Shown piece by piece: positions 21,582 through 33,976 of a stretch of DNA of 64,000 nucleotides (position 1 is the first letter of the stretch; each line of letters begins with the position of its first letter). The position numbers and the translations under genes were made by a program. The stretch is from DAHUYF01 sp035623985 (GTDB lineage Bacteria > Pseudomonadota > Alphaproteobacteria > ATCC43930 > CGMCC-115725). The stretch lies in the NCBI GenBank assembly GCA_035623985.1, contig DASPSJ010000060.1, positions 62,001-126,000 of the forward strand, read 5' to 3'. Below the pieces are notes generated by a model. The model was not told the origin of the DNA. It searched no databases and saw only the letters and a list, made by a program, of their open reading frames with translations.

Positions 21582-23099
21582 TCAGGCGCGGCCGTGCTCT
21601 TCCTTCACCTTGGCACGGTCGACCTGGCCGGCCGCGCTGCGCGGCAGCGACGCGACGAAGACCACGTGCTTCGGCTTCTTGTAGCGGGCGATGCGGCCGC
21701 CCACGAAATCGATCAGCGCCGCCGCGGTCACCGACATGCCGGGCCGGCAGACGCAGATTGCCTTCACCGCCTCGCCCCATTGCGCGTCGGGAACGCCGAT
21801 GACGGCGACCTCGGCGATGGCGGCGTGCTCGCGGATGGTCCGCTCGACCTCGGCGGGATAGACGTTCTCGCCGCCGGGCTTGATCAGCTCTTTGGCCGGC
21901 GAGCGGCCGGCATACCAGAGATAGCCGTCGGCATCGAAGCGGCCGAGATCGCCGGTATGGTGCCAATCGTTGCGCCAGGCGACGGCGTTGTCCGCCTCGC
22001 GCCGCCAATAGCCGCGAAAGATCAGCGGACCGCGCACGACGATCTCGCCGATCTCGCCCGCCGGCAGCGGCCGGTCGAGCTCGTCCACCACCGCCACCAG
22101 GCTGAAAGAGGTGGGCCGTCCGGCCGAGCCCGGCCGCTCGCGCCACGGCGAGAGCGTGACCGAGCCCGAGACTTCCGACTGGCCGTAGCCCGCCCAGAAG
22201 CGCGCGGCGGGGCACGCCGCCTCGAAGCGGGCGATGGTCTCCTGCCCGTCGAGGCCGGTCACCGCGCGCAAGCTCGCGAGGCTCGCGCCGATCTCCGCCG
22301 CCTTGTCGAGCAGCGAGCCCAGCATCGGCGCAAACGTGGCGGAGACGGTTGCGCGCTCGGCCGCGACGAGGCGTGCCGCTTCTTCCGCCTCGAATTTCGG
22401 CAGGATGAGCGAGGCGCCGCCGGCGCGCTGGACGCCGAGAAGAAGGACGAGGCCCAGAATGTGAAAGAGCGGCAGCGCGACAAGGCCGACATCGCGCTCG
22501 TCGAGCTGCCAGCAGGCCACCGACTGGCCGGCGGCGGCGGCGAGATTGGCCTCGGAGAGCAGCGCGCCGCGCGGATGCCCGTCGACGGCCGCGGTGTGGA
22601 TGATGACGGCGCCGTCGTCGCCGCCAGGCGCGGGCGTGGGCGCCGCCGCGGCGCAATCGGCGAGATCGGCGAAAGGCCTGAAGGGCGCTTCCGCGCCGCC
22701 GAGGCCGTAATAGCCGGTGCCCGCGGCGAGCGCGCCCGCCAGCGCGGCGATGGCGGGCTGATAGTCCACATCGGCGATCACCAGCTTCGGCGCGCCGTCG
22801 GCGAGAATATAGGCGATCTCGTCGGCGGAAAGCCGCCAGTTCACCGGCAGCAGAATGGCGCCGAGCCACAGGGCGGCGCCGTAGAGGTCGACGAATTCGA
22901 GCGAATTGCGCGCCAGGACGGCGACGCGGTCGCCGGCCGCAACGCCGGCTTCGGCCAGCCCCGCCGCCAACCGTTCCACCCGGCGGAGATGGTCGCGGTG
23001 GCTGACGCGGCTGCCCTGGCAGAAGAAGGCGGTGCGCTCGCCGAAAACCGCCGCGTTGCGCCGAAGGATGTCGGGGAGCGAGACGCTGCGCAGGCCCAT
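21582..23099 (-). CDS. Divergent AMP-binding acyl-CoA synthetase-like protein
   Basis: ANL-superfamily protein of 505 residues with the overall fatty-acyl-CoA ligase layout: GYGQSEVSG, the hinge region YLWYAGRSPAKELIKPGGENVYP and a C-terminal domain. Two catalytic elements deviate. The P-loop, normally TSGTTGxPKG, reads HTAAVDGHPRGALLS, and the A10 lysine (usual GKxxR) is Gln492 in SAAGQVDRAKV. Loss of that Lys normally abolishes adenylate formation but may spare thioesterification. Divergent from the amidohydrolase gene, 222 bases away. It may still be active through a nearby Lys (496 or 499), or have another role. Confidence 0.75.
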   Translation of the reverse strand: MGLRSVSLPDILRRNAAVFGERTAFFCQGSRVSHRDHLRRVERLAAGLAEAGVAAGDRVAVLARNSLEFVDLYGAALWLGAILLPVNWRLSADEIAYILADGAPKLVIADVDYQPAIAALAGALAAGTGYYGLGGAEAPFRPFADLADCAAAAPTPAPGGDDGAVIIHTAAVDGHPRGALLSEANLAAAAGQSVACWQLDERDVGLVALPLFHILGLVLLLGVQRAGGASLILPKFEAEEAARLVAAERATVSATFAPMLGSLLDKAAEIGASLASLRAVTGLDGQETIARFEAACPAARFWAGYGQSEVSGSVTLSPWRERPGSAGRPTSFSLVAVVDELDRPLPAGEIGEIVVRGPLIFRGYWRREADNAVAWRNDWHHTGDLGRFDADGYLWYAGRSPAKELIKPGGENVYPAEVERTIREHAAIAEVAVIGVPDAQWGEAVKAICVCRPGMSVTAAALIDFVGGRIARYKKPKHVVFVASLPRSAAGQVDRAKVKEEHGRA

Positions 23100-23321
23100 G
23101 TCGTGCTCCCCTTCCTTCGCCCGCGCCGCGCGGGACGCCGGCCTCCCCCCGGACCTCGCATCATAAGCGGATCGCCCGCGCGATTAGAAGGGAAAGCACA
23201 GCCGCGCCGAGACGGCGGGCGCCCGGATGAGGTAGGCTCGAGCGGCCGGCCGGAAAGAGCCGGCCTGCGCAGGGGCCGCCCCGCCGGGCGCGGCGATGCC
23301 ATAGGAGGGCAGAGGGACGCC

Positions 23322-24437
23322 ATGACCTTCAAGCCGATCTCGGCCGATTCCCACGTCACGGAGCCGCCCAATTGCTACCTCGATCACATCGAGCCGCGCT
23401 ATCGCGAGCGCGCGCCGCGCCTCATGCATTCCGAAGAGCATGGCGACATCTTCGTCATCGAGGGCCTCGAGCAGCCCATTCCCATGGGCCTCATCGCCGC
23501 CGCCGGCAAGGACCCCCGCACGCTGCGCATGAGCGGCGCCACCTTCGCGGAGCTGCATCGCGGCGGCTGGGACCCGAGCGCGCGGCTTGCCGACCAGGAT
23601 CGCGACGGCATCGCCGCCGAGCTGCTCTATCCGACGGTCGGCATGATGCTCTGCAACCATCCGGATTTCGATTACAAGCACGCCTGCTTCGCGGCCTACA
23701 ACCGCTGGCTCGAAGCCTATTGCGCGGCCTCGCCCGGCCGGCTCTTCGGCCAGGCCCAGACGGCGATGCGCTCGGTCGAGGAAGGCATCGCCGATCTCGA
23801 GCGCGCCAAGGCGGCGGGCTTCGTCGGCATGATGATGCCGGGCGATCCGCTGAACGAGGATTACGACCACCCGATCTACGATCCCTTCTATGAAGCGGCG
23901 GCGGCGCTCGACCTGCCGCTCTCCTTCCACATCCTGACCTCCAGGGCCGATCGGCTGAAGACGCGGCGCGGCCCGCGCATCAACAGCTTTCAAGCCATCA
24001 TCCGCGGCTGCCAGGACATCATCGGCACTTTCATCTTCGGCCGCGTCTTCGAGCGCCACCCGCGCCTCAAGCTCGTCTGCGTCGAGGCCGACGCCGGCTG
24101 GGCGCCGCATTTCATGTATCGCATGGACCACGCCTATAAGCGCCACCGCCATTGGCTGAAATGCGAGGAGATGCGGCGGCTGCCGAGCGCGTATTTCGCC
24201 GAGAACGTCTATCTCACCTTTCAGGACGATTGGACGGCGTTCGACGCGGTCAAGCGCTGCAACCCGCGCCGGCTGATGTGGGCCAACGACTTCCCGCACA
24301 GCGATTCGACCTGGCCACAGAGCCAGGAGCTGCTCGCGCAGCACACCAGCGCGCTCAGCGCCGAGGAGAAACGCTGGATCCTGCGCGACAACGTCGCCGC
24401 GCTCTATAACCTCGATGCGCGCCTCGCGCCGCAATAG
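23322..24437 (+). CDS. Amidohydrolase family protein (amidohydrolase 2)
   Basis: A 371-residue TIM-barrel metal-dependent hydrolase of the ACMS decarboxylase/amidohydrolase 2 group. It starts SADSHVTEPPNCYLD, where DxHxxE provides metal ligands. LSFHILTS gives the strand-5 His, and MWANDFPHSDSTWPQS the strand-8 Asp with the typical DFPHxxS/TWP. These are hallmarks of decarboxylases and hydrolases acting on aromatic or ring-cleavage acids; the substrate is unknown. ATG 23322 lies after AGAGGGA. The frame is open back to 21594, but that part is antisense to the synthetase. Confidence 0.88.
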   Translation: MTFKPISADSHVTEPPNCYLDHIEPRYRERAPRLMHSEEHGDIFVIEGLEQPIPMGLIAAAGKDPRTLRMSGATFAELHRGGWDPSARLADQDRDGIAAELLYPTVGMMLCNHPDFDYKHACFAAYNRWLEAYCAASPGRLFGQAQTAMRSVEEGIADLERAKAAGFVGMMMPGDPLNEDYDHPIYDPFYEAAAALDLPLSFHILTSRADRLKTRRGPRINSFQAIIRGCQDIIGTFIFGRVFERHPRLKLVCVEADAGWAPHFMYRMDHAYKRHRHWLKCEEMRRLPSAYFAENVYLTFQDDWTAFDAVKRCNPRRLMWANDFPHSDSTWPQSQELLAQHTSALSAEEKRWILRDNVAALYNLDARLAPQ

Positions 24438-24509
24438 CCGCGGCCGCCGGGCGGCGGCAGGCGGATGCACGTGCCAGCGCGAGAAGCGGCATACAAACGC
24501 ATGCCGCGC

Positions 24510-25139
24510 TCAGATCAGCCCCGCCCTGGTGGCGATCGCCGCCGCCTCGGAGCGGTTGCGCGCATCGATCTTCTTCAGGATCTGGCGGACATGCAGCTTC
24601 ACCGTGACCTCGGCAAGGCCGAGATCGCGGCCGATCTCCTTGTTGGGCGCGCCGGTCGCGAGCCTCACCAGCACCTGCTGCTCGCGCGGCGTCAGCACGT
24701 GGAGCAGCGAGCGCGTTCCGGCGGCAACCGTCGTCGGCTGCGGCTGAAGGACCTCCGCCGGCAGATAGGTGCCACCGCCGATCACCAGGCTCAGCGCCGC
24801 GGCGAAAAGATCGGGCGCCATGGTCTTGGGCAGGAAGCCGCGCGCGCCGGCGCGTATCGCCTCCTGCACGTCCGCCGACTCGGCAAGGCCGGACATCATG
24901 ACGACCGGCGAGCCGGGAAAGGCGGCAATGACGCGCCCGATGCCTTCGGCGCCGGCCATGCCCGGCATATGCAGGTCGAGAAGGACGAGATCGAGCCTCG
25001 CCTCCATCCGGGCGCCGAGTTGCAACAGCTCGTCGACCGCCGCCACCTCGGCGACGTCGGCCGCCGGAAAAAGCCGCTCCAGGCGCAAGCGCACGGCTTC
25101 GCGATAGAGCGGGTGGTCGTCAGCCACGATGGCGCGCAT
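24510..25139 (-). CDS. NarL/FixJ-type response regulator
   Basis: A 209-residue two-domain regulator. The receiver has Asp7-Asp8, the phosphorylation site Asp55 (LVLLDLHMPG), Ser83 and Lys105. The C-terminal LuxR-type helix-turn-helix (LTPREQQVLVRLATGAPNKE, then VKLHVRQILKKI) should bind DNA. The gene heads the signalling island and is divergent from a hybrid kinase about 750 bases away, a reasonable but unproven partner. Confidence 0.9.
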   Translation of the reverse strand: MRAIVADDHPLYREAVRLRLERLFPAADVAEVAAVDELLQLGARMEARLDLVLLDLHMPGMAGAEGIGRVIAAFPGSPVVMMSGLAESADVQEAIRAGARGFLPKTMAPDLFAAALSLVIGGGTYLPAEVLQPQPTTVAAGTRSLLHVLTPREQQVLVRLATGAPNKEIGRDLGLAEVTVKLHVRQILKKIDARNRSEAAAIATRAGLI

Positions 25140-25886
25140 GGCAGCTCACGAGGTTCGCCTTGAAGTTTGCCATAGGCATAACGGCTCGACCAGCGGAAGA
25201 AGTTCATCCGCGTTCCCCCGGCAACGGTGTCTTTTGCGGCGCAACTAAGATCAGCACCCTGTACAAGGTCGAGCGCGGCGCCGACGGCTAGGCCGGCGGG
25301 TGAATATCGACGGGGAGGAGACCGGGGCCGGATGTCGACCGCCGCCCGGCGCCTCCGTTTCACGCCAACGTGATTGCCGCCCCAGTGCGACCCGGCGCTG
25401 CGCCGGGCCTGCCGCCTCCCCTGCCATCAACCGAGCCGCTTTGAGGTCGAAGGACGGACCCGCGCCGGAAAACGCGCCGCTTTTGCCGCCTTGTCCCGCC
25501 GGCGGACCGGCAAGGCGCGCAGGCGACGCCCGGCGACAGCCGTCACGCTCGACGGGAGGTCGGATCGACCGAGGAGAGCCGGGACGCCGCCGCGAGCGCC
25601 GCGCCGCTGCTACCTTGCCGGCGCGTCCGGAAAAGTGCACAGTCACTCACCAATGCGCGTCATCCGCGGGTGGGCCGGGTGGTTTCGCGGGACGTAGAAC
25701 TGCGGTCGGACGGGACTCATCGAGGACCGAAGGCCAGTCGCCTGGCGCAGAGCGGCGGCTCGGGATAGCGCCTCCCGTGTCCTCAGCCGAGGAAGCACGA
25801 CCGCGGCCGCGCATCGCAGCGTGGTAACGCGAAAGGATCGGCGTTCCGGCGACGCCCAGCGGGGAACAGTTTGATTGCAAGAACCC
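25140..25886. other. Long non-coding spacer between divergent regulators
   Basis: About 750 bases without a supported gene. Open frames on both strands are short, Arg/Pro-rich and lack ribosome sites. It must hold the promoters of the LuxR-type regulator and the hybrid kinase. I see no clear -35/-10 pair, no repeat family shared with other spacers, and no tRNA-like fold. Confidence 0.5.
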
Positions 25887-28800
25887 ATGCATAGCGCTTC
25901 GCAGGATTCGAGGCCGCCGAGAACGTCCGTTCAGCGCAGATTGGTGCTGGGAAGCGTCGTGCTTGTCGTGGCGGCCCTCATCGTCTGCACGGTCAGCATC
26001 TACCTGATGATCTATCGCCCGCTGCTGAACGATCTGACGTCGCTGGAAATGCGCCGCGCCTCCGAAAAAGTCGCCGACGACGTCAAGACGATTTTCACGC
26101 GGGTGGAGGCGATCGCCTCGCGCAACCGCGAGTGGGGCATGTTGGGCGTCATCCGCATCGACGATTTGTACGGGCTCAACCGACTCTTCGGCCCGATGTT
26201 CAACGGAACCGCGGGCGTCACCTCGGTGGTGGTGGCGCAGGACACCGGGCGCGAAATCCTGATTCTTTCCTCATCGGGAGGCGGGTGGCTCAACCGGCTC
26301 ACCAATCCCGAGGTCTGGGGCAAGGAAGCGCGCTTCATGACCTGGAGCCCGCAAGGCGAGCTGGTGAGCAGCGAGCAGAGAGAGGTCGACTATGACGCCC
26401 GGCAGCGCCCCTGGTTCCTGGCGGCCATGGCGCGGCCGAGCGACGCCGGCGTCTATTGGACGCCGCCCTACAAATTCGTCTCGACGCAGGAGCTGGGGAT
26501 CTCCGCGGTGGTGCGGTGGACGGCGGGGGACGGCCATCGCTACGCGATGGCCACGGATATGAGGCTGCTGGACCTGACCCGGTTTACCCAGCAGATCCAC
26601 GTCGGCAAGTCGGGGCTCGCGGCGATCCTGACCGAGGACGGCACGGTGCTGGGCCTGCCGCGCGACGCGCGCTTCGCCACCTTCGAGGCGATCCGCACCG
26701 CGCTGCTCACGCCCATCGACAGCCTCGGCATCGCTCCCCTCGCCGCGGCATTCGCGGCCTGGCGGAGCGAGGGGCGCAGCGAGCGCAGCATCCTGGGCTT
26801 CGAGGTGGATAGGGCGCCCTGGCTCACGACCTTCCAGCCCATTCATCTTGCCGACCAGACGTTCTGGGTCGCGACGCTCGCTCCGTCCGCCGATTTCGGG
26901 ATGGTGAGCGTCCATACCGTGGCGCTCGGGGCGATGCTGGCCTTCGGCAGCCTGTTGATCGCCTCCCTCGGCGCGGTCTGGTTCGGGAGACGCTTCTCCG
27001 CTCCGATCGAGCAGCTCACGGCCGCGAGCGCGCGCATCGGCCGGATGGACCTGCATTTCCCGATCGCGGTGACGTCGCCGGTGCGCGAGATCGACGTGCT
27101 GGCGCAATCGCTGGAGCAGATGCGATTGAACCTGGCCCGGGCGCAAACGGAGTTGGAGGCCAAGACCGAGCTGGAGCGGCGGGCCGAGCGCGCGGTGCGG
27201 GAAAGCAACGAGCTGCTGCTGGAATCGCAGCGGCTCGGCAAGCTCGGCTACGTCAGGACCGACTTGGTGGGCAAGCGCTGCGAAGTATCGGAGTCGCTGC
27301 TCGACATGCTCGGCCTGCCGCGCCGCGCGTCCTTCACGCTCGAGGAGATCGAGCGCCTGATCCATCCCGACGACTTCGCGAAATTGTCGGAAGTGCGAGC
27401 GGGGGCCACGGCCGCGGCGCCGGACTTCACGATGGAATTCCGCATGCGACACGGCAACGGCTCCTTTCTCTGGATGCAGGGGTTGTTCCGCAGGCGCTTC
27501 GACGGCGGCGGCAAGCCCGTCGCGGCGTTGTCGGTGCTCCTCGACGTTACCGAGCGCAAAGAGCGCGAAGAGGCGCTGCGTTGCAGCGAGGAGCGCTATC
27601 GCGCGCTCGTCGAGCAATCGGCCGACGTCGTTACCATCTGTCGTCCGGACGGGACGATGCTCTACCGCAGCCGCTCGGTGGGAACCAGCGTGCTCGGCTA
27701 TGAGGACGCGCAGGTCATCGGCCGGAGCGTCTTCGACCGAACGCATCCCGACGACGTCGCCGCGCTCGCCGAGACCTTCGAGCGGCTGGGCAAGACGCCG
27801 GGCGAGCGAGTGAGCGGGCGCGTGCGCCTGCGCCACGTGGACGGCTCCTGGCGGCACATCGCCTGGTCGGGACGCAACGCGATGGACGTGCCCGGCATCG
27901 AGGGCCTCATCATCACCGCGCACGACATCACCGAAGTGATGCGGCTGCAGGACCAGCTCCAGCAGGCGCAGAAGCTGGAAGCGCTCGGCCAGCTCGCCGG
28001 CGGCATCGCGCATGATTTCAACAACGTGCTGGGCGCGATCCTGGGCTTTGCCAGCTTCCTGGAGGAGGATCTGCCGGCGGACGGCCCGCAGCACGCCTAC
28101 GCCCAGAGCATCCTCAAGGCGGGCCAAGGCGCCAAGGACCTGGTGGCGCAGATCCTCGCCTTCGCGCGGCAGAGCAGTGTCGAGCGCAAGCCGCACGATC
28201 TCGCGCGGCTCCTGGGCGAGGCGAAGGATCTGCTGCGCGGCGCCTTGCCGGCCTCCACCGAGCTGGTAACCGAGATCGAGGCGGACGGCCTGGTGGCCAA
28301 CGTCAACCTGGCGCAGATGAACCAGCTCGTGCTCAATCTGTGCCTCAACGCCAACGACGCGCTGGCGGGCGAGCCGGGCCGCATCTCGCTCTCGCTCTCG
28401 CGCTTGCGCCCGGACGAGGCCGATTTCGAGCTCGCCCGCGGCGAGCAAGCGGATCCGGCGCTCAAGCCGGGGGGATACGTCGTCACCGGCACGCTCGATC
28501 CCGCGCGGAGCTACGCGCGGATCACGGTGGCCGATACCGGCCCCGGCATGGACGACGCCACGCTTTCCCGCATCTTCGACCCGTTCTTCACCACCAAGGA
28601 GCGCGGCCGGGGCACCGGCCTCGGGCTTGCCGTGGTGCGCGGCATCGTCGCCGCCTATGGCGGCGCCTGCATCGTCGCCAGCCGGCCGGGCATGGGTACG
28701 CGGTTCGGCATCTATCTGCCCCTGACCAGCGCCGCGAGCGCTTCCCTTCCGGCACAGGAGATCGGGACGAAACGCGGCCATGGCGAGCGGATCATGGTGG

Positions 28801-29183
28801 TCGATGACGACCCGTCGATGGCGGAAATGCTGACCTCGGGCCTCGAGCGGCTGGGCTACAAGGTCGTCGGCTTCACCGATTCGCGCCAGGCGCTGAAGGC
28901 GTTCGCCGAGCGGCCCGACGAGTGGGACGTCGTGGTCAGCGACCAGATCATGCCGTATGTGACGGGCATCATGCTGTTCGAGCAGCTCAAGGCGATCCGG
29001 CGGTCGGTGTGCTTCATCCTCTGCACCGGCTTCGACGCCGGCGCCACCCCGGAGCGCGCCCGCGCCCTCGGCATCGCCGCCTGGTTCCCCAAGCCGGTGC
29101 TGCCGCAAGAGATCTCCGCGGCGATCGACCGGCTGATGCGGGAGAGATACAGCGAGGCGGGCGGCGAGGCGGTGCGCCGGTGA
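25887..29183 (+). CDS. Hybrid histidine kinase: dCache-HAMP-PAS-PAS-HisKA-HATPase-REC
   Basis: A membrane sensor of 1098 residues. TM1 (LVLGSVVLVVAALIVCTVSI) is followed by a long periplasmic double-Cache-like region with VDYDARQRPWFLAAM and VYWTPPYKF, then TM2 near 350 and HAMP. Two PAS domains follow (the second starting YRALVEQSADVV). The H-box is GGIAHDFNNVLGAIL; ATP-binding motifs are NLCLNANDAL and FTTKERGRGTGLGLAVV. A C-terminal receiver has Asp in VVVSDQIMP and Lys in AAWFPKPV. ATG 25887 is chosen; TTG 25875 after GGGGAA is possible. It is convergent with a second hybrid kinase. Confidence 0.92.
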   Translation: MHSASQDSRPPRTSVQRRLVLGSVVLVVAALIVCTVSIYLMIYRPLLNDLTSLEMRRASEKVADDVKTIFTRVEAIASRNREWGMLGVIRIDDLYGLNRLFGPMFNGTAGVTSVVVAQDTGREILILSSSGGGWLNRLTNPEVWGKEARFMTWSPQGELVSSEQREVDYDARQRPWFLAAMARPSDAGVYWTPPYKFVSTQELGISAVVRWTAGDGHRYAMATDMRLLDLTRFTQQIHVGKSGLAAILTEDGTVLGLPRDARFATFEAIRTALLTPIDSLGIAPLAAAFAAWRSEGRSERSILGFEVDRAPWLTTFQPIHLADQTFWVATLAPSADFGMVSVHTVALGAMLAFGSLLIASLGAVWFGRRFSAPIEQLTAASARIGRMDLHFPIAVTSPVREIDVLAQSLEQMRLNLARAQTELEAKTELERRAERAVRESNELLLESQRLGKLGYVRTDLVGKRCEVSESLLDMLGLPRRASFTLEEIERLIHPDDFAKLSEVRAGATAAAPDFTMEFRMRHGNGSFLWMQGLFRRRFDGGGKPVAALSVLLDVTERKEREEALRCSEERYRALVEQSADVVTICRPDGTMLYRSRSVGTSVLGYEDAQVIGRSVFDRTHPDDVAALAETFERLGKTPGERVSGRVRLRHVDGSWRHIAWSGRNAMDVPGIEGLIITAHDITEVMRLQDQLQQAQKLEALGQLAGGIAHDFNNVLGAILGFASFLEEDLPADGPQHAYAQSILKAGQGAKDLVAQILAFARQSSVERKPHDLARLLGEAKDLLRGALPASTELVTEIEADGLVANVNLAQMNQLVLNLCLNANDALAGEPGRISLSLSRLRPDEADFELARGEQADPALKPGGYVVTGTLDPARSYARITVADTGPGMDDATLSRIFDPFFTTKERGRGTGLGLAVVRGIVAAYGGACIVASRPGMGTRFGIYLPLTSAASASLPAQEIGTKRGHGERIMVVDDDPSMAEMLTSGLERLGYKVVGFTDSRQALKAFAERPDEWDVVVSDQIMPYVTGIMLFEQLKAIRRSVCFILCTGFDAGATPERARALGIAAWFPKPVLPQEISAAIDRLMRERYSEAGGEAVRR

Positions 29184-29282
29184 CGCGGCCGAGCGAGCGG
29201 CGGAAGGCGCCCGACGCCAACCGACGAGGGCGGGCCGGCTCCGACCGCGGCGGCGGCGGCCCGGGCGCCGTCCATCAAGCGC

Positions 29283-32276
<2,994 letters not shown>

Positions 32277-32449
32277 GAGTCCAGCCTGATCTGCACAACG
32301 GCAAGATTAGCGCTTTCAGGCCCTCTCCGGCCGCAGCCATCGGTATGGGGGACCGCGCCAAAGGTATTGGGTGGCGGCCTCCTTCTTCCCGCGCCCGATA
32401 TCCCGCTGCACGATTTCACGGCGCGACGAAAGCGCTCATTTTCGCTATC

Positions 32450-32848
32450 ATGGAAAACGCCGGGCCTGCCCGGGTCGCGGTCATCGAGGACCATCCGGAG
32501 CATTTCGACTATCTCGTCGCGCTGCTGCGCCGCGCCGGCTATGCCGTCGCCGCCTTCGACGACGCGAAATCCGCCCTGTGCCATCTCGCTCACAGCCCGG
32601 CAAACCTGGTCATCACCGACGTTTTCATGCCGGAGATGGACGGCTTCGAGCTGCTGAAGGAGCTGCAGGAGGCCCATCCCGGCGTGCCGCTCATCGCCGT
32701 GAGCGGCGCCGCTTCGCGCGACTGCACCGATTTTCTCGCCTGCATGAAGAAGTTGGGCGCCCGGGCGGTGTTTACCAAGCCGGTGGACGCGACGGAGCTG
32801 CTCGACACCGTCGCCCTCCTCGTCGAGCGGGGCGACGGACCGGGATGA
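32450..32848 (+). CDS. Single-domain response regulator A
   Basis: A 132-residue stand-alone receiver. Glu13-Asp14, Asp57 (LVITDVFMPEMDGF), Ser85 and Lys110 are all in place, so it should be phosphorylated. With no output domain it would act by protein contact, or as a phosphate relay or sink for the neighbouring hybrid kinases. It is a close paralogue of the receiver at 33247-33678: the key residues have identical numbers and upstream DNA is also similar. It is divergent from the LytS-like kinase. Confidence 0.9.
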   Translation: MENAGPARVAVIEDHPEHFDYLVALLRRAGYAVAAFDDAKSALCHLAHSPANLVITDVFMPEMDGFELLKELQEAHPGVPLIAVSGAASRDCTDFLACMKKLGARAVFTKPVDATELLDTVALLVERGDGPG

Positions 32849-33027
32849 CGCGGCCGACCGGCCGGCGCGGCAAAGCCGCCGGCCGCCGCGGGCCGGCGCG
32901 CCCTGCACGGCCGTCCGACGCCGCCGGCTTGCTCCTCGATCTTGCCGAGGATGTCGCGCCGGCCGCCTGCGACGGCGAGAGGAAAACGCGGGCGCGAGCG
33001 ACCGCGACGCGCAAGAGCGGCGGCTGA
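32845..33027 (+). CDS. Possible small basic protein overlapping the receiver gene
   Basis: A 60-codon frame that begins in an ATGA overlap with the stop of response regulator A. It encodes a very basic, low-complexity peptide (MTRPTGRRGKAAGRRGPARP at the start). The overlap start favours translation, but the composition is what random GC-rich DNA gives, and no homologue comes to mind. Confidence 0.25.
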   Translation: MTRPTGRRGKAAGRRGPARPARPSDAAGLLLDLAEDVAPAACDGERKTRARATATRKSGG

Positions 33028-33246
33028 GCGGCGCCAAGCGCTCGCAAACTCTCTCCGCCAGGGTTCAACGATCGACGCCGCCCCGCCGGCCGCACCGCAA
33101 TCTCGCGCCCGAGCGCGCTCGGCGGGATCTATGCCGCGGTATGCGAGCGAAGATCAAAGGTATGGGTCGCATCGCCTCCTTTTGAACGACGCCGCTATCC
33201 CGACGCTCGGTTTCCCGCCGCGCCTGCAGAGCATAGCGTGCAGTCC

Positions 33247-33678
33247 ATGGTTATCGCCCCATCCGCCAAGATCGTGGTCGTCGAGGATCACCCCGCGCAT
33301 CTCGACTACCTCGCCGCGCTGCTGCGGCGCTGCGGCTATGAGGTCGACGCCTTCCTGAGCGCCAGGGCCGCGCTGCACCATCTCGAGCAGAGCTCGGCCG
33401 ACCTGGTGATCACCGACGTCTTCATGCCCGGCATGGACGGATTCGAAGTGCTGAAGGACTTGAAGCGCGTCCGCCCGGAGTTGCCGATCATCGCGGTGAG
33501 CGGCAGCGGCCCGCAAGACCGTTCGCTCTTTCTCGACGCCATGCAGCAGCTCGGCGCGCGCGCCGGCTTGTCCAAGCCGCTCGACATTCACTCGCTGCTC
33601 GACCTCGTCGCCCGGCTCACCGGCGCGCCACCGCGCCTCAGCCCGTCGCACCGCACCGCAGGTTCCCTGGTCTCATAG
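33247..33678 (+). CDS. Single-domain response regulator B
   Basis: A 143-residue stand-alone receiver, paralogous to the one at 32450-32848, with Asp13/Glu pair region VVEDH, Asp57 (LVITDVFMPGMDGF) and Lys110 (AGLSKP). A C-terminal tail of about 20 residues (PPRLSPSHRTAGSLVS) is not in the paralogue. ATG 33247 is chosen; a GTG at 33238 would add three residues. It is followed 18 bases later by the small exported peptide gene. Confidence 0.88.
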   Translation: MVIAPSAKIVVVEDHPAHLDYLAALLRRCGYEVDAFLSARAALHHLEQSSADLVITDVFMPGMDGFEVLKDLKRVRPELPIIAVSGSGPQDRSLFLDAMQQLGARAGLSKPLDIHSLLDLVARLTGAPPRLSPSHRTAGSLVS

Positions 33679-33696
33679 ACGTAGAAAGAGGGGCGC

Positions 33697-33924
33697 ATGA
33701 GAATCTTCCCGAGCCTGTCGATCGCGCGAAACGCCGCCGTCGCCGTCTCGCTCGTCCTCACCGTCGCGCCGGCGCTCCCGGCACTCCCCTGCGTCGCCGC
33801 CGGCGCCCGGCAGGCGGCGCACGAGACGCGCGCGGCGGCCACCCGGACACCGGGCGCCGCCGACATGCTCAACCGCCAATCCCGGGAACTGCGAAAGGAA
33901 GTCGGCGATTTCCGCGCCGCCTAG
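33697..33924 (+). CDS. Small exported protein ending in a chemoreceptor-like tail
   Basis: A 75-residue frame with AGAGGGG 5-6 bases before the ATG. The first 35 residues look like a signal peptide (RNAAVAVSLVLTVAPALPAL, Ala-rich cleavage region). The last 20, ADMLNRQSRELRKEVGDFRA plus a final Ala, strongly resemble the extreme C-terminus of methyl-accepting chemotaxis proteins, which normally lies in the cytoplasm. So this may be a remnant of a deleted receptor with its new start selected by chance, or a small periplasmic protein with an accidental match. Confidence 0.5.
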   Translation: MRIFPSLSIARNAAVAVSLVLTVAPALPALPCVAAGARQAAHETRAAATRTPGAADMLNRQSRELRKEVGDFRAA

Positions 33925-33976
33925 GCCCTTCCGCGGCCGACCGCTTCCGGCCGCACACCGATCGAGGTATCTGCCG

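Noticed and set aside
21594..23321. Upstream extension of the amidohydrolase frame
   Set aside because: This part runs antisense through the acyl-CoA synthetase gene; the ribosome site and family N-terminus are at 23322.
25300..25827. 175-codon frame in the long regulator spacer
   Set aside because: Low-complexity Pro/Arg composition, no ribosome site, and competing frames of equal length on both strands.
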